Shown: positions 1 through 6,694, counted from the stretch's first letter. The stretch: DNA of 8,513 bases from Spartobacteria bacterium (GCA_025355595.1 JANXZI010000225.1:1-8513), one strand, 5' to 3'. The notes: generated by a model not told the origin, from the sequence alone. Numbers and translations: made by a program.

Positions 1-2156
1 CCGAAGCTCCAGTCCCACGCGCGGTTCACAAACACGCGCGCCGTGAGCGGATTCGCCGGGCTCGCCAGCCAGTCCGCCAGCTCGCGCCGCCCGCTCTCCT
101 TTTGCGAAATTTTCGCCGGCGCACTTCCCGCGACCTGCAAAAATCCGCGCGGCACCGGCGCACCTTTCTGCCCAACGAGCCCGCGCACACGAATCTGCGT
201 GTCGCCGATATCCTGCTCATCATGCACCGCCATCGCCGTCGGGCGGTGCGGCCCCTGGGTCGTCAGCTTCTTCATCGAGGACTCCAACTCCTTGACCCGC
301 GCGTCCATCTTCTTGCGTTTGTCCTCGTCATTGCGCTTTCCGGCATCGTCGCCCGGCGCGGGCTTCACCGCCGCATCGAGCGCGGCGACTTCTTCCTCGG
401 CGAGAAATTGGATCGCATCCGCCACGACAAATCCCTTCGTGTCCGCATTCGAGACGAGCACAAAGCCCGCGCCGTCCTGCTCGAAGCGGAACTTGCCGAG
501 CGACACGAAACGCCCGTCAATCGGCGGTGTCAGCGTCTCATCCACAAACACCTTCTCCTCCCCTTCCGCGTGCAAAATATGCACCGGCACTTTCTTGCAG
601 CGGTTCGTCCCCGGCGGGTACGCGAAGCGCACCTCGTAGCGTCCGGACTTCGGCAGCTTCGGAGTAAAAGTGATCGTCTTGCTCCCTTTGCCGAGGTTGT
701 CGTCCGTCCGGTAGCCCTCGCCGATGAATCCCGCCGTGTGCTTGGAATTGCTCCACTCGCCGATCGCCTTCGCGTCCACATCATCCACGACGATTCCCGG
801 CAGTTCTGCAGCCGCGACGCTTTTTCCCGGCCCGGCGATCACCTTGGTCGCGACGGCTTTCATCTTCGCCACATCCTTCTTCATCGCTTCGATCTCCTGC
901 TTGATCGCCGCGATTTTCGCCTCGTGCAAAGCGACCTTCTGCTCCGCTTCGCCCTCGAGTTTCAGCGGCTCGGAGATCCAGCGCGCGACATTGTCCGTGT
1001 AGTTAAAAAGCGTGCGCGTAGAGGCGAGGATGCCCGCGAGCGCGTAGTAGTCCTTCTGCGGGATCGGATCAAATTTGTGATCGTGGCAGCGCGCGCAGCC
1101 GATGGTCTGACCGAGCACGCCCTTGCCGATCGTGTCGAGCTGCTCGTCAATCACGTCGAAGCGAAGCTGTTGCTTGTTTTGCTCCTCGTAGTTCGTCGGC
1201 CCGAGCGCGAGAAATGCCGTGGCCGTGACCTGCCGGCGCCGATCTTCCGAATTCGCCGCAGGCAGCAGATCGCCCGCGATCTGCTCGCGGATGAAACGAT
1301 CAAACGGCTCGTCGCGGTTGAACGCATCAATCACGTAATCGCGATACCGCCACGCGTCCTTGAAAAGCAACGTGCGTCCGCCGCCGCTCGACTCGGCAAA
1401 GCGCGCGATATCGAGCCAGTGCCGTCCCCAAGTCTCGCCGAAGTGCGGGCTCGCGAGGAGTTGATCCACCGTGGATTCGATGGCGGATTGCGGATTGCGG
1501 ATTGCCGATTTGACGAACGCATCCGCCTCCTCCGGCGACGGCGGCAGCCCCGTAATCGTGTAGTAAAGTCGGCGCACGAGAACTTCCGGCGACGCATCGG
1601 GAGCCGGGCGCAGGCTCTTCTCCTCGAGCTTCGCGAGGATGAAGCGGTCAATCGCACTGCGCGGCCATGCGCTGTCCTTCACGTCGGGCGGCACGGTTTT
1701 TTTTGGTGCGATGTAGCTCCAAAACTTTTTGCCCGCCTCGATGCTCAGGCCGACCTGCTTCTTCGCGCCCGCGCCCGCTGCCGCACTGCGCGGATCGGGC
1801 GCGCCCATTTTCACCCACTGCTCCAGCGTCGCGACTTCGTCCGCACTGAGCTTTTTCTTCGGCGGCATCGCGAAGTCCTTGTCGCGATAGCGCACGGCCT
1901 TGATCAGCAGGCTCTCATCCGGCTTCCCTGGTGTGATGGCCGCCCCGCTGTCGCCGCCCGTCTGCCAGCCGTCGCGCGAATCGAGCCGCAGCCCGCCCTT
2001 CACCTTCTTCTCCGCGCTGTGGCACTCGCTGCACCGCTGATCCAGCAGCGGCCGAATCTTCTTCTCAAAAAACTCCGTGTCACCCGGATCGGCGTGCAGC
2101 GAAACCGCGGTGATGAGCGCGATGCTGAAAGTGCAAATCGTGGGACGGGAAATCAT
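1..2156 (-). CDS. Secreted PSCyt1/DUF1549/DUF1553 cytochrome-type protein with inserted golvesin-like domain (C-terminus cut by window edge)
   Basis: No stop is reached, so 718 residues are seen; the family usually runs to about 900-1100. The ATG at 2156 is followed by a hydrophobic stretch (residues 6-20) and a likely cleavage site near LHA-D (22/23), so export is expected. Domains in order: a planctomycete-type cytochrome c domain with haem motif CSECH (42-46); DUF1549 (about 165-385) with a second CxxCH, CARCH (354-358), followed by DHKFDP; a charged helical, probably coiled-coil segment (about 400-440); a golvesin/xanthan-lyase carbohydrate-binding-like domain (about 454-585: VVDDVDA, GYRTDD, SGRYEVRFAYPP, VVADAIQF); a second helical segment (about 586-630); and the start of DUF1553 (from about 635: AVHDEQ, VPRGF, PLTARVFVNR). 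The exact enzymatic role of the family is unknown; it is often linked to degradation of complex polysaccharides. No Shine-Dalgarno site is visible; a weak promoter (TTTACC, 16 bases, TAAGAT) lies at 2184-2211. Confidence 0.9.
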   Translation of the reverse strand, partial: MISRPTICTFSIALITAVSLHADPGDTEFFEKKIRPLLDQRCSECHSAEKKVKGGLRLDSRDGWQTGGDSGAAITPGKPDESLLIKAVRYRDKDFAMPPKKKLSADEVATLEQWVKMGAPDPRSAAAGAGAKKQVGLSIEAGKKFWSYIAPKKTVPPDVKDSAWPRSAIDRFILAKLEEKSLRPAPDASPEVLVRRLYYTITGLPPSPEEADAFVKSAIRNPQSAIESTVDQLLASPHFGETWGRHWLDIARFAESSGGGRTLLFKDAWRYRDYVIDAFNRDEPFDRFIREQIAGDLLPAANSEDRRRQVTATAFLALGPTNYEEQNKQQLRFDVIDEQLDTIGKGVLGQTIGCARCHDHKFDPIPQKDYYALAGILASTRTLFNYTDNVARWISEPLKLEGEAEQKVALHEAKIAAIKQEIEAMKKDVAKMKAVATKVIAGPGKSVAAAELPGIVVDDVDAKAIGEWSNSKHTAGFIGEGYRTDDNLGKGSKTITFTPKLPKSGRYEVRFAYPPGTNRCKKVPVHILHAEGEEKVFVDETLTPPIDGRFVSLGKFRFEQDGAGFVLVSNADTKGFVVADAIQFLAEEEVAALDAAVKPAPGDDAGKRNDEDKRKKMDARVKELESSMKKLTTQGPHRPTAMAVHDEQDIGDTQIRVRGLVGQKGAPVPRGFLQVAGSAPAKISQKESGRRELADWLASPANPLTARVFVNRAWDWSF
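1479..1510. repeat. Heptamer tandem repeat (GATTGCG, about 4.5 copies) inside the cytochrome gene
   Basis: Consecutive 7-base units GATGGCG, GATTGCG, GATTGCG, GATTGCC and GATT lie within the DUF1549-coding part of the gene on the minus strand. Three 7-base units make 21 bases, so the frame is kept; the encoded peptide is roughly KSAIRNPQSAIES (residues 216-228). It occupies the loop between the conserved PSPEEADAF and VDQLLASPHFGE segments. Confidence 0.75.
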
Positions 2157-2225
2157 CAGGAATGTGACCGGGAGTGAGGGGTGATCTTAGCAGCGGCGGC
2201 CCGATGGTAAAGCGCGCGCGAAAAA

Positions 2226-2369
2226 GTAGGCGAGGTTTCCAACCTCGCGCTGAAGGATGGGCGCAGGCGGCGGGATGGCGCGGAGCAGAGCGTAGGCGCG
2301 CTCGGGAGAGCGCGGCGTGAGCTGCCGCTCACGCCTACGATCACCCGCGCTTTCACAAGCGCGGCTACG
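2226..2369. repeat. Cluster of short palindromes bounded by GTAGGCG-type ends, downstream of coaX
   Basis: Four hairpin-forming units follow one another. Unit 1 (2230-2248) has an 8-bp stem GCGAGGTT/AACCTCGC with loop TCC. Unit 2 (2297-2314) has a 7-bp stem CGCGCTC/GAGCGCG with loop GGGA. Unit 3 (2315-2334) has an 8-bp stem GCGTGAGC/GCTCACGC with loop TGCC. Units 2 and 3 are enclosed by an outer inverted pair CGTAGGCG (2291-2298) and CGCCTACG (2332-2339). Unit 4 (2345-2364) has an 8-bp stem CCGCGCTT/AAGCGCGG with loop TCAC and ends at the coaX stop codon. GTAG or CTAC motifs border the units, as in REP-like dispersed palindromes. They may end transcription of coaX, but no clear T-run follows. 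Confidence 0.7.
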
Positions 2370-3105
2370 AGTTCATGCATCCGATCAGCCGCAGCCCTTC
2401 CAGCGTGAGATGGTCATGCACGGCGGAAATTTCCTGCACGCCTGCGGCGATGAGATCCGCGTAGCCGCCGGTCGCGATAGCCTTGAGCTTCCGCACGCCG
2501 AGCGCGGCGCGGAGTTCGGCGAGAATCTCGCGCACGAGACCGCGATAGCCGTACACCGCACCGGCGAGCATCGCGAGCTTCGTGGATTTTCCGATCGGGC
2601 CGGGCGGCTCTAGCAGCGAGATTTTCGGGAGCTGCGCGGTGCGTTGGTGCAGGTAATCCGTCATGGCCTCCAGGCCCGGCGCGATCACCCCGCCGATGTA
2701 TTTCTTCTCCGGCGAGAGAATGTCGAACGTGACCGCCGTGCCGAAGTCCACGACGACGCACGGCACGCCGTGAAAGGCAGCGGCTGCCGCTGCGTTGGCG
2801 AGCCGGTCGGCACCGATCGTTTTTGGTTTCGGGTATTCGATGCCGACGCCGAGTTTGCTCCGGTGATCCACGTTGTGCAGCGGCTTGTGGGCGAGTTCGG
2901 CGCGGAGCAGCGCGGCCTTTTTCGGGACGACGGAGCAGAGCACGGTGCGCTCGTATTTCCACCCGCGCAGCACGCGCCGGAGCGCGGCGGAGTCGAGTTT
3001 AGCAGTCCGCACGCGCCGCACCGCTCCGAGCCGCTCGCGCGACGACAGCGCGAACTTTGTGAACGAATTGCTGTTGTCTATGAGCAGGAATTCCGCGGAC
3101 GGCAT
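2365..3105 (-). CDS. coaX: Type III pantothenate kinase (CoaX)
   Basis: A 246-residue cytoplasmic enzyme that phosphorylates pantothenate with ATP in the first committed step of coenzyme A synthesis. It has the ASKHA fold motifs of CoaX: an N-terminal phosphate motif at 10-17 (DNSNSFTK), GADR at 98-101 with the catalytic Asp100, DFGTAVT at 120-126, GGVIAPG at 138-144 and TGGYADLI at 212-219. The usual first motif is D-x-G-N-T; here Gly is Ser12 and Thr is Ser14, although Asp10, Asn13 and Lys17 are kept. The ATG at 3105 is preferred because conserved sequence starts five residues later; the frame stays open to a TTG at 3150, but that extension looks non-coding. It lies 105 bases after tsf on the same strand, so co-transcription is possible. 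The stop codon abuts a palindrome cluster. Confidence 0.95.
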   Translation of the reverse strand: MPSAEFLLIDNSNSFTKFALSSRERLGAVRRVRTAKLDSAALRRVLRGWKYERTVLCSVVPKKAALLRAELAHKPLHNVDHRSKLGVGIEYPKPKTIGADRLANAAAAAAFHGVPCVVVDFGTAVTFDILSPEKKYIGGVIAPGLEAMTDYLHQRTAQLPKISLLEPPGPIGKSTKLAMLAGAVYGYRGLVREILAELRAALGVRKLKAIATGGYADLIAAGVQEISAVHDHLTLEGLRLIGCMNS

Positions 3106-3151
3106 GGGCGCAGTGGACGAGACGGACAACGCTTTGTCACGCACGGCCAAT

Positions 3152-3178
3152 GGAGCGCCGATAACCCGTCGGCACTCC
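3152..3178 (-). terminator. Hairpin in the tsf-coaX gap, possible weak terminator or attenuator
   Basis: GGAG/CTCC and GCCGA/TCGGC pair to form a 9-bp stem interrupted by one mismatch, with a 7-base loop (3162-3168). It lies between the tsf stop and the coaX start. There is no T-run on the minus strand, so it is not a classical intrinsic terminator; it could pause polymerase or protect a processed mRNA end. Confidence 0.35.
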
Positions 3179-3210
3179 GCAGTCAGGGCGACGAGTCGGC
3201 GGCGCTGCGT

Positions 3211-4062
3211 TTACGCGGTGATTTCCTCGCCGACCTGGAAGCGGATGAACTTGCGCACCTCGACGGTGTCGCCGAGCGCCTTCGCCTTTTCCGCGACGAG
3301 CTGCGTGATGGTCTGGTCGGGGTTCTTCACGAACGCCTGCTCGAGCAGGCACGCGCCTGCGAAAAACTTGGCCATTTTTCCCTCGATGATTTTCTCGATG
3401 ACCGGCGCGGGCTTGTCCTTCGGCGTCTGCTCCTCGTAGATCGCGCGTTCGCGGGCGGCGAGCACTGGGGAAACTTCCTCGCGGCGGATGCTCACGGGGC
3501 TGGCGGCGGCGATGTGCAGCGTGATGTCGCGCACGAGCTGCTTGAACTCATCGCGCTCCACCGTCTCCTGCTTGCCTGCGCCCACTTCGAGCAGCACGCC
3601 GATTTTTCCGCCGAGGTGAATGTATGCGGCGACGAGCCCGTTGCCGGTGACTTCGATGCGCGCATGGCGGCGAATCTGGATGTTCTCGCCGATCTTCGTG
3701 ACGGCCTCGACGCGCGCGGTCTCAAGCTCGGTCGCGGGATTTTCGCAGAGCGTCTTCGCCCAGCCGGCGGTGAGCGCGAGGAAGTCCTCGTTCTTCGCGA
3801 CGAAGTCGGTCTCGGAATTCACCTCGACGAGGATGCCCGTGCGTGCGCCGGGGAGGATGGCCTGCGCGATCACGCCTTCATTCGCGGCACGACCGGCTTT
3901 CTTTGCGGCGCTGGCGCTTCCTTTTGCGCGGAGGATGTCAATGGCGGCCTCGATGTCGCCGTTCGCTTCGACGAGGGCCTTGCGGCAGTCGAGCATTCCG
4001 ACTCCGGTTTTTTCACGGAGGGCGGCGACTTGCTTGGCGTCAATGTTCACTTGAGTGGTCAT
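3211..4062 (-). CDS. tsf: Translation elongation factor Ts
   Basis: A cytoplasmic guanine nucleotide exchange factor that releases GDP from EF-Tu. The 283 residues match the usual length. The N-terminal UBA-like region carries the EF-Ts signature TGVGMLDCRKAL (19-30) followed by EANGDIEAAIDILR; the core domain has TDFVAKNEDF (85-94), the segment that contacts EF-Tu; the C-terminal region has KFFAGACLLEQAFVKNPDQT. The start is the ATG at 4062, giving MTTQVNIDAKQVAALREKTG, which fits the family; the frame extends upstream to 4110 without conserved sequence. It is the second gene of the rpsB-tsf pair, 88 bases downstream of rpsB, the common bacterial order, so co-transcription is expected. A heptamer-based hairpin lies in the gap. 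No Shine-Dalgarno sequence is seen before the ATG. Confidence 0.97.
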   Translation of the reverse strand: MTTQVNIDAKQVAALREKTGVGMLDCRKALVEANGDIEAAIDILRAKGSASAAKKAGRAANEGVIAQAILPGARTGILVEVNSETDFVAKNEDFLALTAGWAKTLCENPATELETARVEAVTKIGENIQIRRHARIEVTGNGLVAAYIHLGGKIGVLLEVGAGKQETVERDEFKQLVRDITLHIAAASPVSIRREEVSPVLAARERAIYEEQTPKDKPAPVIEKIIEGKMAKFFAGACLLEQAFVKNPDQTITQLVAEKAKALGDTVEVRKFIRFQVGEEITA

Positions 4063-4090
4063 GGGTAAGTATGTTTTTGGGTTGAAAATG

Positions 4091-4122
4091 CGAGAGACGA
4101 GAGTCTTCACCCTCGTCTCTCG
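4091..4122 (-). terminator. Perfect 11-bp hairpin between rpsB and tsf, possible attenuator
   Basis: CGAGAGACGAG (4091-4101) and CTCGTCTCTCG (4112-4122) pair perfectly around a 10-base loop. Read on the minus strand, the stem is followed by CATTTTC, a short T-run, about 28 bases before the tsf start. This resembles a partial terminator that could lower tsf relative to rpsB, or an mRNA-stabilising stem. Each arm is about one and a half copies of the 7-base unit CGAGAGA in opposite orientations. Confidence 0.55.
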
Positions 4123-4150
4123 GAAATTTGGAAACGGCGGATGTCGCAGT

Positions 4151-4876
4151 TTACTCCGAGACGCCGGCGAGTTCCGCCTGCTGCTTCTTCGCGCTGCCGG
4201 GATTCCCGCCTACGTAGGCGTCCACGAGCTTTTGCAAAATGACGCGGATGGCGCGGATGGCGTCATCGTTCCCGGCGATCGGGTAGCTGATGAGTTCCGG
4301 ATCAGCATTCGTGTCCACGATGGCGATCACGGGGATGCCGAGACGGCGCGCTTCGGCGACCGCGTTGGCCTCACGCATCGTATCAATCACGATCATCACG
4401 TCCGGCTGCTTCTCGAGCGCGCGGATGCCTTCGAGATTGCGCAGCAGCTTCGCGCCCTCGCGCTTCACTGCGGAAATCTCCGCCTTGCCCATCTTTGAAT
4501 ACTCGGGCGACTTCTCCAGATTCTCGATGTAAATCATTCGCGCGATGCTCTGGCGCACGGTCTTCAGGTTCGTGAGCGTGCCGCCGAGCCAGCGCTGGTT
4601 CACGTAAAACTGCCCCGCCGCCTGCGCCGCCTCACGGATGGCCTCCTGCGCCTGCTTCTTGCAGCCGACGAAAAGCACCTTGCCATTGCGCGCCGCGACA
4701 CTCGCGAGGAACTCGCACGCGCCACGGAGCTGCCGCACGGTTTCCCCGAGGTTGATGATGTAAATCTGATTCTTCTTCTCGAAGATAAAGGGCTTCATTT
4801 TCGGGTTCCAGCGTTTGGTCTGGTGGCCGAAATGAACGCCCGCTTCGAGGAGTTCCGTCATCAATTCTGTGGACAT
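4151..4876 (-). CDS. rpsB: 30S ribosomal protein S2 (uS2)
   Basis: A structural protein of the small ribosomal subunit, needed for binding of bS1 and for translation initiation in many bacteria. The 241 residues equal the usual length. Diagnostic segments are GVHFGHQTKRWNPKM (13-27), IINLGETV (40-47), VNQRWLGGTLTN (92-103), IPVIAIVDTNADP (181-193) and YPIAGNDDAIRAI (198-210). The ATG at 4876 is chosen because the family begins with about ten residues before GVHFGH; a second in-frame ATG is at 4861. The reading frame stays open far upstream, but only as the antisense of the neighbouring kinase gene. First gene of rpsB-tsf. A candidate promoter ends seven bases before the ATG and no Shine-Dalgarno site is visible. 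In other bacteria S2 represses its own operon; nothing here proves that. Confidence 0.97.
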   Translation of the reverse strand: MSTELMTELLEAGVHFGHQTKRWNPKMKPFIFEKKNQIYIINLGETVRQLRGACEFLASVAARNGKVLFVGCKKQAQEAIREAAQAAGQFYVNQRWLGGTLTNLKTVRQSIARMIYIENLEKSPEYSKMGKAEISAVKREGAKLLRNLEGIRALEKQPDVMIVIDTMREANAVAEARRLGIPVIAIVDTNADPELISYPIAGNDDAIRAIRVILQKLVDAYVGGNPGSAKKQQAELAGVSE

Positions 4877-5197
4877 AGAGGCAGTGGTATTTGGTGGAAA
4901 AAGGGCGCACAACATGCCGAGCCACCCGGTGCTTGGCAAGCACGAGTTTCGGGAAAGTGCGGAGCCGGGGAGGGGATATCCGGCACGCCTGCTTGAAGCC
5001 ATCGCGAGGAAAGGGGCGCGCGAAGGCCGAAGGCGCGATGGTTTTCCGCGCCTTAGCGTGATCCCGGAAAAGCCTTCCACGGCCCGGCAGTGACCATTTT
5101 TGCAAGGCATGTCGGATGTTCGCCGCCGGATATTCACCGGCCGGGTAAATTTCCCGCTTTCGTCGCACGGCCTTTGCGGTTCATCGTCACGCCCGAC
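4877..5197. other. 321-bp divergent intergenic region between rpsB and the FGGY kinase
   Basis: No convincing gene. It should carry promoters for both flanking genes. Structures seen: a 6-bp hairpin GTGCTT/AAGCAC (4929-4943); an 8-bp inverted repeat CCATCGCG (4999-5006) and CGCGATGG (5034-5041) whose 27-base interior contains two exact copies of the heptamer CGAAGGC (5021-5034); and a 5-bp hairpin GCCGG/CCGGC (5125-5141). On the minus strand these could form part of an rpsB leader used for feedback control, which is inference only. No clear promoter was found for the kinase gene. Confidence 0.6.
4884..4912 (-). promoter_or_regulatory. Candidate rpsB promoter (leaderless type)
   Basis: On the minus strand a -35-like TTGTGC (4907-4912), a 17-base spacer and a -10-like TACCAC (4884-4889) end seven bases before the rpsB ATG. 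The -10 match is weak (3 of 6). A stronger promoter farther upstream in the gap cannot be excluded. Confidence 0.25.
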
Positions 5198-6637
5198 ATG
5201 GCAGAGCCGCTCATTCTCGCACTCGACATCGGCACCTCGTCCGCACGCGCGGCTTTCCACGACATCACCGCTCGCCGTGCGGCGCTCGCGGCGACGCACC
5301 ATGACTACCCGCTGCTCACCTCTCGCGACGGCATGTCGGAGATCGAGCCCGGCGCGATGCTCGGCGCGGTGCGCGCGTGCCTCACCGAGGCGCTGCACCG
5401 CCGGCGGGCGGATGCGGTGCTGCGCGGGCGGCCCGTCGCGGGCATCGGCGTGTCGTGCTTCTCGCACGGCATGGTCGGCTGCACGGAGAAGGGCGAGGCC
5501 ATCACGCGCATCACGACGGCGGCGGACTCGCGCAGTCGCGACGCGGCGGAGGTGCTGCGGAAAAGATTCGACGAGCGGAAAATCCACGCGCGCACCGGGT
5601 GCATGTTGCGCACGGATTTCTGGCCTGCGAAAATGGCGTGGCTCCAGCGCGTCGAGGCGCGGCTCTTTGCGCGCGTGCGGCAGTGGATGTCGCCCGCCGA
5701 GTGGCTCCAACTCCGGCTCGCCGGCGATGCGAATTGCGCGATCGCCATGGCGACGGGCACGGGCCTTTTTGATCCCGTGGCGATGAAATGGGACGCCGGC
5801 ATGCTGAAGGCCGCGGAGATTTCGCCGGAGCATCTGCGCCCGCTCAGCGACGCGCCCACACCGATCGGCGGGGCGCTCGCGCAGGAATTTCCCGAGCTGC
5901 GCGGCGTGCCGTGGTTTCCGGGAATCGGCGACGGTGTCGCGGGCTGCCTTGGTACCGGTGCGGCGCGCGCGGGCCTCGCGGCGATTCATCTCGGCGGCAC
6001 CGCAGCAGTCCGTGTCGCGGGCGACGTTGCCCCGTTCGGGATGTGCTGCTTTCGCGTGGATGCGGCGCGGCATTTCACGGATGCGACGGTGAGCAATTCG
6101 GGGAATCTGCGCGCGTGGTGCCTGCGCGAACTGCGCCTCGCCGACGGCCCGGAACTCGACGCCGCACTCGCTGCGCGCCCTGGCCCGCAGCACGGGCTCA
6201 CTGTCCTTCCCTCGTGGAATGGCGAGCGCGCGCCGACTTGGAACGAGGAGGCCGCGGGGACGATCCACGGCATCCGGCAGGGGACGACGGCGCTCGATAT
6301 TTTGCAGGCCGTGACCGAGGCTGTGTATCATCGCATTGCACGCGCGCTCGATGTGCTGCGTGAAAATGGCGGCGGTGCGCCGAAGCTCATCGTCAGCGGT
6401 GCCATCACGAAATCCGCCCGCGCCATTGAACGCCTCGCGAATGTCCTCGACCGGTCGGTGTATGCAAATGACGAGCCGGAGCCGGCGATGCGCGGTGCCG
6501 CCGTCTTTGCCCTCGAAAAACTCGGCTACCCGCTGCCCGTGCAAAAACTGATCAACCCCGTGAAGCCGCGCAAGGCCGCCGCGCACGAATTCGCCGCCGC
6601 ACGCGAGCGGCAGCGGAGGCTCGAAGAACTTTTGTGA
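5198..6637 (+). CDS. FGGY-family carbohydrate kinase, gluconokinase/xylulokinase-like
   Basis: A 479-residue cytoplasmic kinase, the normal FGGY length, transferring phosphate from ATP to a sugar or sugar acid. Seen in order: the first phosphate motif LALDIGTSSARAAF (7-20); FGGY_N, including the conserved WMSPAEWLQLRLAG (163-176) and ATGTGLFDP (185-193); the catalytic Asp245 in PGIGDGVAG; HLGGTAAVR (264-272); GERAPTWNEEAAGTIHG (342-358); and a C-terminal adenosine-binding segment LIVSGAITKS (397-406), with SGA in place of the more common GGG. The middle segment resembles FGGY gluconokinases, but the substrate cannot be fixed from sequence alone. The ATG at 5198 puts the phosphate motif at residue 10, as usual; an in-frame ATG at 5090 would add an unconserved 36 residues. 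No sugar transporter or dehydrogenase gene is nearby. Its stop codon lies inside a long inverted repeat. Confidence 0.9.
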   Translation: MAEPLILALDIGTSSARAAFHDITARRAALAATHHDYPLLTSRDGMSEIEPGAMLGAVRACLTEALHRRRADAVLRGRPVAGIGVSCFSHGMVGCTEKGEAITRITTAADSRSRDAAEVLRKRFDERKIHARTGCMLRTDFWPAKMAWLQRVEARLFARVRQWMSPAEWLQLRLAGDANCAIAMATGTGLFDPVAMKWDAGMLKAAEISPEHLRPLSDAPTPIGGALAQEFPELRGVPWFPGIGDGVAGCLGTGAARAGLAAIHLGGTAAVRVAGDVAPFGMCCFRVDAARHFTDATVSNSGNLRAWCLRELRLADGPELDAALAARPGPQHGLTVLPSWNGERAPTWNEEAAGTIHGIRQGTTALDILQAVTEAVYHRIARALDVLRENGGGAPKLIVSGAITKSARAIERLANVLDRSVYANDEPEPAMRGAAVFALEKLGYPLPVQKLINPVKPRKAAAHEFAAARERQRRLEELL

Positions 6638-6688
6638 ATGACGAATGACGAATGACGCCGCCATTCGCCATTCGTCATTCGTCATTCA
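6635..6688. terminator. Perfect 20-bp inverted repeat made of heptamer copies; likely bidirectional terminator
   Basis: The left arm (6635-6654) is a run of AATGACG units and the right arm (6669-6688) is its exact reverse complement; the 14-base loop (6655-6668) holds a further CCATTCG unit. The hairpin lies between convergent genes, includes the kinase stop codon TGA (6635-6637) and ends six bases before the miaE stop. There is no long T-run, so it may act as a stem that blocks read-through from both sides rather than as a classical terminator. Confidence 0.7.
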
Positions 6689-6694
6689 ACAACA

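Noticed and set aside
1083..1097. Second CxxCH motif in the cytochrome protein as evidence of an unusual two-haem enzyme
   Set aside because: A CARCHDHKFDP-like motif is a normal part of DUF1549 proteins, so it is not unusual; whether it binds haem is not known from sequence.
102..2177. Plus-strand open frame of 691 codons opposite the cytochrome gene
   Set aside because: It is very rich in Arg, His and Leu, lacks any recognisable domain and lies antisense to a gene with clear family motifs. In GC-rich DNA such open antisense frames are common.
2226..2369. CRISPR array
   Set aside because: The repeated units are different palindromes of varied length with no constant repeat and no regular spacers.
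2644..4068. Plus-strand open frame opposite coaX and tsf
   Set aside because: It spans two unmistakable minus-strand genes and their gap and has no family-like sequence of its own.
4929..4943. Stem-loop that on the minus strand resembles a tRNA-Gly (GCC) anticodon arm
   Set aside because: No D-arm, T-loop (GTTCGA-like) or acceptor stem is found at the right distances, so it is just a short hairpin.
4869..5093. Plus-strand 74-codon frame in the rpsB-kinase gap
   Set aside because: It overlaps the rpsB start, has no recognisable sequence or start signals and its composition is not distinct from the gap around it.
4877..6685. Upstream extension of the rpsB frame to 6685, which would give an 844-residue fusion
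   Set aside because: The extension runs antisense through the FGGY kinase gene, is Arg-rich, and S2 proteins begin close to GVHFGH; the ATG at 4876 gives the correct length.
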